Assembly: GCA_004380135.1 (NCBI GenBank)
Contig: QXCR01000329.1
Location: forward strand, 1 to 15,912
Direction of reading: 5' to 3'
Source: Stemphylium vesicarium
Taxonomy: Eukaryota; Ascomycota; Dothideomycetes; Pleosporales; Pleosporaceae
DNA length: 15,912 nucleotides
The translations under genes and the position numbers were made by a program. Of this stretch, positions 10,001 to 15,912 are shown one piece after another. The first letter of the stretch is position 1. The number at the start of each line of letters is the position of its first letter. The notes below the pieces were generated by a model that saw only the letters and a list, made by a program, of their open reading frames with translations, was not told the origin of the DNA and made no database searches.

Positions 10001-11281
10001 AAGGTGGGCATCAAAGTGGGCTGTCCGCCTGTCCAGCTGCGGTGCTTCCCAACCGGGCAAGACCAGCGACATACAGGCGGGATGTCGTGCAGCAGCCTCT
10101 GACCCGCTCGAGTGTCGTGGCGCTTGACCACCATGCACCTGATGAGTTTCAAACTCCTCTCTCGTGAGCCCGCGCACGTCCGAGAAAGGACCGGTGAGGG
10201 CTGGGACAAGCGGCTCCCCTGAGCTTGACAATGGCGTCAAGTTCAAGTCATGGGCTGGGGGGTCCCTTGACCGGCCGCCGGCCACCGTGGTGCTGCCACT
10301 TGCTGGCCGATTCTGAGCGGATGTACAGTTCCGGTACGCCGCCGTCTTGCTTGGTTTCGACTCTTTCGCCTTGCCTGGGACTCGTTGCGAAGGCGGCGGG
10401 AGTGAGGCGGAGGCTGGTCATGGGACACCTTGCAGCGGTAGTTGATACAGTCCGCTGGGACAGCTCATCCAGGCCACTGTTTGATGTTTTTCTGGCATGT
10501 ATAAAACGACGTGTATTGACGACACGGCCGCTGTCGTTGGCGCAGACCTCTAGTACGCGGTCGTGGTACACCGCTAGCATCTAACACGACCTTGCGCTCA
10601 ACCTGGAGAGAGGCGATTTTTCCCTCGAAATGTAGTCGTTTCCTTGCGTGATTATAATTGAGCCATTCAGACGTCTTCTCAATGTTATATTACGTGCCAT
10701 TGTAAATGCAGTGGTGCACGTAGAAAGTGGTGCACACACCAAAGTCAGTCGTGGTCATGCCGGAGAAGAAAAGAACAAATGTCAGGACAGAGATGCACCG
10801 TAGATTAGCGAACCCGTCCCCATACCATATATATCCAACAAAAAAAATGCGGAGACGCCGTTGTAGGATCGCACCCCGTTCGCATAGGGCCCCCCCACAC
10901 GCGACCATTCGTCGTCTCTGCATCCTCCCATGGTAGAGCGGTTGGTGGAGCTGTAGATGGGCGGGCGGGCGTGTAGACGTGCATTCCCGTACCAAGACAA
11001 ACAAAGAAAGAAAAAGAAAAAGAAAAACGTGACAGTGGGATAACTTGCATGTATGGATGGATAACTGCAGGTAACAATGATCTCACGTCATTTTCTGGGA
11101 TTTTTTTACGATGGCCATGGTGAAGAAGCTCCGCGATGGTTGTCGCTCTTCCTGCTTGGAGCTTTCTAGAAGCATGATGCACCAGCAGAAGCTTCTCAAA
11201 CAATCGCAAAACCACCAACCCCCAACAATTTTATAATCCTGTTTAAAAAAACTTCTCATCGCGTGCAGCTCACCTCAATCC
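6974..11281. other. Large region without a convincing gene (about 4.3 kb), upstream of the transcription factor
   Basis: This is by far the longest gene-poor stretch in the window. From 6974 to about 7750 the minus strand is pyrimidine-rich, as expected for a long 5' leader or core promoter of the zinc-finger gene. Beyond that, frames on both strands are short, overlapping and of chance-like composition. The largest is a 223-codon minus frame at 9252-9923, rich in Cys, His, Ala and Arg with no recognisable motif. Simple sequence includes a CATCC/CACAC tract near 9710-9742, a purine tract (AAAGA units) near 11003-11027, and TATA-like elements near 10500 and 10826. I found no tRNA, 5S rRNA or transposon ends, and no obvious AT-rich decay. 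It may hold distal regulatory sites, a noncoding RNA, or a small multi-exon gene that I cannot resolve. Confidence 0.55.
7983..7993 (-). promoter_or_regulatory. Adjacent CCAAT box and CACGTG E-box
   Basis: On the minus strand a CCAAT pentamer (7993-7989) is directly followed by the palindrome CACGTG (7988-7983), about 1.0 kb upstream of the transcription factor ATG and oriented toward it. CCAAT is the core of the fungal HAP/CBF complex site, and CACGTG is a general bHLH site. Both are short and could occur by chance, but their direct abutment is notable. Confidence 0.3.
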
Positions 11282-11383
11282 ATGATTCCAACTAAACATT
11301 TCCCTCGAAATTGGAGAATCCGCCCGTCTACGAATTTCCGCACAACTTGCACATCGCGCGCAAACTTGCAAACCCGCACGAAG

Positions 11384-11728
11384 ATGTCGTCCGCAACAAC
11401 CCCACAGCAAGAAACCCAACAACCAGACCCAACGTCTTCCTCGACGTCAGAAAACAAAACCCCCCTCCCGCTCCCCTCACCCACAGCAGCAGACGCAGAC
11501 ACGACCAAAGTCAACGTCGGCGGGGAAGCAGTCAAGCTGGATCATCTGGGCCCGTTGGTAGTCAACAAGGACGGCACGTTATCGCGCATTGCGAATTGGG
11601 AGCACATGGCGGAAATTGAGAAGAAGAATACGCTCAGGATATTGGGGAAGCGGAATCAGCTTAGGACGGAGGCGTTGAGGGGTGGAGAAGGAGAAGGAGA
11701 AGGAAGAGGGCAGGCAAAAGGAAATTGA
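11384..11728 (+). CDS. Small conserved fungal protein of unknown function, 114 aa
   Basis: This is a single-exon plus-strand frame. ATG 11384 has A at -3 and gives 114 residues. Residues 1-42 are Ser/Thr/Pro/Gln-rich and probably disordered. The ordered core (about 44-94) contains VNVGGEAVKLDHLGPLVVN, then DGTLSRIANW and a basic amphipathic stretch ending near RNQLRTEAL. I recall this core, a DGTLSRI-x-NW motif followed by a helix ending in KRNQ, as recurrent in small fungal proteins of unknown role; that is from memory, not a search. The tail is Gly/Glu-rich low complexity. An in-frame ATG at 11282 would add 34 residues with eight Arg/Lys and no acidic residue, but it has T at -3. The gene is convergent with the complex I subunit. 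I cannot assign a biochemical function. Confidence 0.75.
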   Translation: MSSATTPQQETQQPDPTSSSTSENKTPLPLPSPTAADADTTKVNVGGEAVKLDHLGPLVVNKDGTLSRIANWEHMAEIEKKNTLRILGKRNQLRTEALRGGEGEGEGRGQAKGN

Positions 11729-11951
11729 TGGTGGTAGTAGTAGTAGGGTGAGAGTGGATGTGTAGATGTTAGTTGTCTAAATGTTTTCCAATGGTGGTAT
11801 GGTGGTGCAAAAGTAAGATGGAAACCCGGCGGCCAAGGGAAAAATCCATATCACGTGTAATGAATAATCCATCGAGTCTACGACGGGAAAATTGCAAATC
11901 TGTCATTTTATCTTTTTTGTCTACTATTTACAAACATGGGCAGTCATATTT
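11729..11951. other. Convergent 3' intergenic region
   Basis: Only 223 bp separate the stop codons of the small conserved gene (plus) and the complex I gene (minus), so the two 3' ends must share this space. It contains a short GTA triplet run near 11734-11746 and one CACGTG hexamer near 11853. I see no gene here. Confidence 0.7.
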
Positions 11952-12784
11952 CTATGGCTTCTGGGTGGTGGGTGTGTGCGTCATGCGCTCAAAGTACGAC
12001 CACTGGCCTTCTGGCGCTTGCTCCTCGAGAGGCTCCCAGCTGTTCTCGTCATTAGTGAATTTCTCAAACAGGTAGCCATATACTACTTACACCTTGGCTT
12101 GGATCATGGAGTCTACGAGCTTATGCTCGCCCTCGGCGACCTGGATGACTTCCTCGATAAGACCCGCGCCAATTCTGCTCTCCAGATCCGAGATGCTGCG
12201 GTTGTTAGCTATATAGCTCCAATGCGACATGTTGTTTATTTGACGTACGCTTCGGCAGTGTACTGGGGCTCGGGCTCGAACTTGGTGTTGGTGACGGCGC
12301 GCTCGGGCGTGTAGTTAACGTCGCCCTTCATCTTTTGGGCGTGGGGTAACCGTTCCTTGGACGAGCGAATGCCCTCCGGGAAGGACTGCACCTGCTCGCC
12401 ATCCCATTCAGCCAGTTTGGAGCGCTCATCGACCTCCTCCTGCGGTGGCAGGAACACAGTCTGTCCGCCCGATGTCTCAAAGGTCTGGAAGTTGGTCGGG
12501 TCCTCGTCGATGAGCAGCTTGATCTTTTCCTGCCATTCCTTCCAGCCTGCGGACGTGGATTGCTCGACAATGGAGAGACGGTGGCGGGTGAGGGCTTCGG
12601 TGGACTGGCGGTAGACGGACGACTCGGGGATCTGCTTGAGCTTGTCGAGCGTCGCGTTGTAGTGGTAGAGCAGTGATGAGCGCGGCGATGGGTGGGTGAG
12701 GAGGCCTGTGAGACCGGTTGGGGTACCGGCTTCGAGGAACTGGCCGGGCTTGACACTGGCAAGGAGGCGGAAGGCTGCCCTCAT
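11952..12784 (-). CDS. NDUFA5: NADH:ubiquinone oxidoreductase (complex I) 29.9 kDa / NDUFA5 subunit, 242 aa
   Basis: This is an accessory subunit of mitochondrial respiratory complex I, belonging to the peripheral (matrix) arm in characterised complexes. Three exons are inferred: 12784-12249, 12195-12091 and 12039-11952. Intron 1 (12196-12248) has GTACGT, branch GCTAAC and GCAG. Intron 2 (12040-12090) has GTAAGT, branch CTAATG and ACAG. The joined frame is 243 codons including stop. ATG 12784 has A at -3 and begins MRAAFRLLASV, an Arg-containing, acid-free N-terminus consistent with mitochondrial import. Residues 23-75 carry the family signature (TGLTGLLTHPSPR, then YRQSTEALTRHR), matching the ETC_C1_NDUFA5 family (PF04716). 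Fungal members have a long C-terminal extension compared with the roughly 115-residue mammalian subunit. Here it includes the two small exons, encoding the conserved-looking IGAGLIEEVI and GQWSYFER. It is divergent from the PDI gene. Confidence 0.93.
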
Positions 12785-13122
12785 GGTTGCGGGAGTGGTG
12801 AATGTGGGGTCGCGGCGCAATGGGTGGCTTGCAGTTGATGATGCCGTCAGGACGAAGAGGCACTTGCCAAGCCATGTGGAGCCGGAGCGGCGGTCCCTGG
12901 TCAGAGTAAGCGTTCAGGGACAGGACAATGCGCCCTGGAGACACGGTTACTCGATACCTGCGCGACAACCCCACCATCACGCTTTGGTGAGACGGTGATA
13001 CCTACGCCTGCTGCTCATTCAATAGTGCCCGCCACTCGCTGCACCTAGAGGTACTGCACCTCTGTCCTAAACCTCCACCGAGGCGCCCTCCCTCTCACGG
13101 GCTACCTTTTGACCCCCTCGCC
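12785..13122. promoter_or_regulatory. Shared divergent promoter region (338 bp)
   Basis: This stretch separates the starts of the complex I subunit (minus) and the PDI (plus) and must contain both promoters and 5' leaders. The 80 bp before the PDI ATG are pyrimidine-rich on the plus strand. I see no clear TATA box and no unambiguous unfolded-protein-response or CCAAT element. Confidence 0.65.
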
Positions 13123-15404
13123 ATGCGCTCCATCTTATATTCTCTGCTGTCGCTGGCGACAGTTGCCTCAACCCTCGCCGCAGAGACACCAGCCGCCAAG
13201 GCAACAGCCAAAGGCGATGACTGGGAGGAAAAGACGCCAGAGACGGTTTTCAATGGCGAGACAGTGCCGCCCATGATAGAGCTGACACAGGACACTTTGG
13301 ACTCGGAGACTAGCAAGGGCAACTGGTGAGAAGAGACAGACACTTGTGTATATCAAAGACCGCGCTGACAATATCCCAGGATAGTCGAGTTCTTCTCGCC
13401 CTACTGCAGCCATTGCATGCACTTCAAGCCCATCTATCAGACCGCATACGAATTCTACTATACCTCGAAACCCTTCCTCCAAAAAGACGACCCCGAAGGC
13501 GACTCCCTCAACACCTTTACGCGATACTATGACTTCAAATTTGCCAAGGTCGACTGCGTCGCTTACGCCGACCTTTGCAAGGCACGCAACGTAATGAGCT
13601 ACCCTACGATGCTCTTCATCCAAGACGGAGAGGAGAAGAAAAGAGAAACCGGCTCCAAGGAATTGAAGGCAATGAGCGAATGGGTAGAAGGCCTCCTAGA
13701 GTCCATTCGGCCTGGCACGCGGAAGGAAGGCGGTCCTAAGCTCCCAAAGGTCGGCGCCAAGTCGGTAGAGACTGGCCCTGATGTTGAAGACGTCGTGCGA
13801 GAGGAGAAGAAGGCGAAGGAGGAGGCCGAGGATAACAAGGTCGCAGCCACTGCCGCAAGCCCAAGTGGAACCTCAGAGCCCATTCTCGTAGAGGCGACCA
13901 AGCCCGCTCCCGCCCAGGCCAAGGCCAAACCTACCTCCAACGCGAACCCTTCTGGCATCGTCGAGCCGCTTACCGCAGACAAGTTCGAGAAGCTCGTCAC
14001 AACCACACTGGACCCCTGGTTCATCAAATTCTACGCGCCCTGGTGCCACCACTGCCAGGCTCTTGCGCCCACCTGGGCAAACCTCGCACGCCAGATGCAG
14101 GGAAAGCTCAACATTGGTGAGGTCAATTGCGATGTGGAAAAGGTTCTGTGTAAAGCAGCACATGTTCGAGGCTACCCGACTATGCTCTTCTTTCGTGGCG
14201 GCGAGCGCATTGAGTACCAGGGCCTCCGTGGCTTGGGCGACTTGCTTGACTATGCTGAAAAGGCATCGGCTATTGGCGCCGGTGTGCCAGATGTGAACGC
14301 AGAAGAGTTCAAGAAGATGGAGGAGACGGAGGAAGTAATCTTCACCTACTTCTATGACCATGCCACCACTTCCGAGGACTTTCAGGCGCTCGAGCGACTT
14401 CCACTTAGCCTGGTCGGACATGCCAAGTTGGTCAAGACGAACGACAAGGAACTATCCGACCGCTTCAAGATCTCTACCTGGCCACGGTTGATGGTTGTAA
14501 GAGATGGAAAGCCTACCTACTACCCACCCCGGACGCCCTTTGAGATGCGCGACGTCAAGAAGGTGCTCACCTGGATGAAGACCGTCTGGCTGCCCATCGT
14601 CCCGGAAATGACGTCTTTGAACGCTCAGGAGATTATGAGTGGCAAGATTGTCGTTTTGGGCATACTGAACCGGGATCGCTCCGATGAACTCATTCTCTCC
14701 AAGCGCGAGCTGAAGAGCGCGGCGCTGGAATGGATCGACAAGCAGGACACAGCATACCAGCTCGAGCGACAAGAGCTCCGGGATGCCAAGCAACTCCGTA
14801 TCGAAGAAGCAGAAGACAAGGACGATCAGCGCGCACTCAGGAACGCCAAGACCATCCGCATCAACATGGATGAGATTGAGCGTACTCAGGTAGCCTTCGC
14901 CTGGGTCGACGGCGTGTTTTGGGAGCGCTGGATCAAGACGACGTACGGCGTTGACGTCAAAGACGGTGAAAGTGTCATTATTAATGATGAAGATGTAAGA
15001 AATTACTCAAGCATAACCCTGCCCTTTTCTTTTACTAACGCATAAAAAAAAACCAGAACCGCCGCTACTGGGACAGCACCGTTTCCGGCGAACCCATCCG
15101 CCTTTCTCGCGCTGCTATTCTCGAAACTATCAAGATGGTCACTGCCAACCCTCCCAAAATCTCCCCAAAGTCCACCACCGGACGCGTCTATGGCACTTAT
15201 CTGTCTGTTCACCGCTTCATCGGCAACCATCCTTTCATCTCCCTGGGCCTGTTTGTCGGCTTCTTCACCGCACTCGTGCTGCTCGGCAAGTCGAGGAGAA
15301 GGAGGCAGTTCGGTAGCACGGGTGCATACTTTCAATTGGGGGAGAAGGACGGCTTGTTGGGCGGTATTGGGAACGGCAACTTTGGTGGCGCAAAGCATGA
15401 CTGA
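13123..15404 (+). CDS. Membrane-anchored ER protein disulfide isomerase, Eps1-like, 721 aa
   Basis: It probably catalyses or escorts disulfide formation in the ER lumen. Exons are 13123-13325, 13380-14994 and 15057-15404. Intron 1 (13326-13379) has GTGAGA, branch CTGAC and CCCAG. Intron 2 (14995-15056) has GTAAGA, a perfect TACTAAC and ACCAG. The joined frame is 722 codons including stop. A signal peptide covers about residues 1-19/20. Thioredoxin domain 1 has active site CSHC (77-80) and cis-Pro near 143. An acidic/basic then Ala/Pro-rich linker spans about 179-262. Domain 2 (about 264-370) has FYAPWCHHC with CHHC at 290-293 and cis-Pro 334. Two further thioredoxin-like regions (about 386-490 and 505-620) lack CxxC. 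A single membrane helix (about 666-683) is followed by KSRRRR and a 38-residue tail, so the catalytic part should face the lumen. This type I layout resembles yeast Eps1, but the active-site dipeptides differ from the GH of classical PDI. No KKxx or HDEL retrieval signal ends the protein. Confidence 0.92.
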
Positions 15405-15820
15405 GCAGCGTTTTGAGAGAAGTATATTGGCGTTTTAACTTTGGTGTATGGCGGTGGCGGTGTGTGTTTGTATTATACCTTTAGTCTTTTCTTTGGGATT
15501 GAGTGGGAAGTTAGTTTTTTTCCTCCTTGCTGTATATTAAATTAATGTGAGCGTGGAAATTCTCATGTTGGCTTTCTGCGCTTTGAAACTACGTCTCCAT
15601 TATTAAATTGAAGTATGTCGCTCTTGGGAGATGTGGAGGCGACACCAGAGCTTTTTTCTTCCCCCCAAATACATGTCGTACATTGTTTTCTCGATGCTAA
15701 CAAATCTTTTTAGTCTTGTTACATACTGGCATACAGCTTCAACACGAAATCACCCCATCACCTCTCCACCATCCCCACCACATCCCTCCCAAACCTCCCT
15801 CAAATCCCCCACCCGCCAAA
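15405..15820. other. Intergenic region: PDI 3' end and next promoter
   Basis: No gene is seen. The left part is AT-richer, with TATATTAAATTAATG-like sequence near 15532-15547 and TATTAAATTGAAG near 15600, suitable for 3'-end formation of the PDI transcript. The last 75 bases before the next ATG are C/A/T with almost no G, a typical fungal 5' leader. Confidence 0.6.
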
Positions 15821-15912
15821 ATGAAAAACTCCACCCGCTCCTGGAACGAACCATACGAAGGCAGCGCCCTTTCCTGGAAGAACGCACACGTCCTCTACAT
15901 CGTGCTAATGGT
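15821..15912 (+). CDS. Partial gene, probable membrane protein (first 30 codons)
   Basis: ATG 15821 follows a C-rich, nearly G-free leader, has A at all of positions -3 to -1, and opens a frame that runs to the window end. The 30 visible residues are polar at first, with SWNEPYEG and then LSWKNAH, and turn hydrophobic at VLYIVLM, which looks like the start of a membrane segment near residue 24. I do not recognise the family from so short a piece. An early intron cannot be excluded. Confidence 0.6.
   Translation, partial: MKNSTRSWNEPYEGSALSWKNAHVLYIVLM

Noticed and set aside
10926..10960. A tRNA A-box-like sequence (GGTAGAGCGGTTGG)
   Set aside because: No B box (GGTTCGANTCC) or complementary acceptor stem is found at the proper distance downstream.
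12328..12762. A 144-codon minus frame rich in Ser, Arg and Pro
   Set aside because: It is an out-of-frame shadow of the complex I subunit exon, whose family signature is clear in the other frame.
12785..12820. Extension of the complex I subunit upstream to 12820
   Set aside because: The codon at 12820 is TTG, not ATG. ATG 12784 has a good context and begins with a sequence typical of the family.

Overview
The window comes from a filamentous ascomycete (Pezizomycotina, perhaps a dothideomycete; the class is a guess). The evidence is short introns of 50-64 nt with fungal splice signals (GTAAGT/GTACGT donors, CTGAC/CTAAC branch points), A-at-minus-3 start contexts, pyrimidine-rich leaders, and proteins of fungal type: a C2H2 factor with a fungal_trans-like region, a complex I subunit and a membrane-anchored PDI. 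I see no transposon, CRISPR array, rRNA or tRNA.

Layout, left to right: (1) a 601-residue, mostly disordered basic/proline-rich protein on the minus strand (359-2164) with no recognised domain; (2) about 1.8 kb without a recognisable gene; (3) a three-exon, 972-residue zinc-finger transcription factor on the minus strand (3941-6973) with a 20-glutamine tract; (4) about 4.4 kb without a convincing gene, which is the upstream region of that factor; (5) a small conserved protein on the plus strand (11384-11728) that might start upstream at 11282 with an arginine-rich extension; (6) the complex I subunit NDUFA5/29.9 kDa on the minus strand (11952-12784, three exons), convergent with the small gene; (7) a 721-residue membrane-anchored protein disulfide isomerase related to yeast Eps1 on the plus strand (13123-15404, three exons), divergent from the complex I gene over 338 bp; (8) the first 30 codons of another plus-strand gene (15821 to the window end).

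The genes do not form an evident cluster or pathway. They are a transcriptional regulator, a respiratory subunit, an ER redox protein and two uncharacterised proteins, an ordinary euchromatic mixture. I found no strong evidence of a new biological system. The points most worth a second look are the large upstream region and overlapping uORF of the transcription factor, the possible dual start of the small conserved protein, and a PDI intron whose retention would remove the membrane anchor. Exon structures were built by eye from splice signals, reading frame and family resemblance, with no transcript data.
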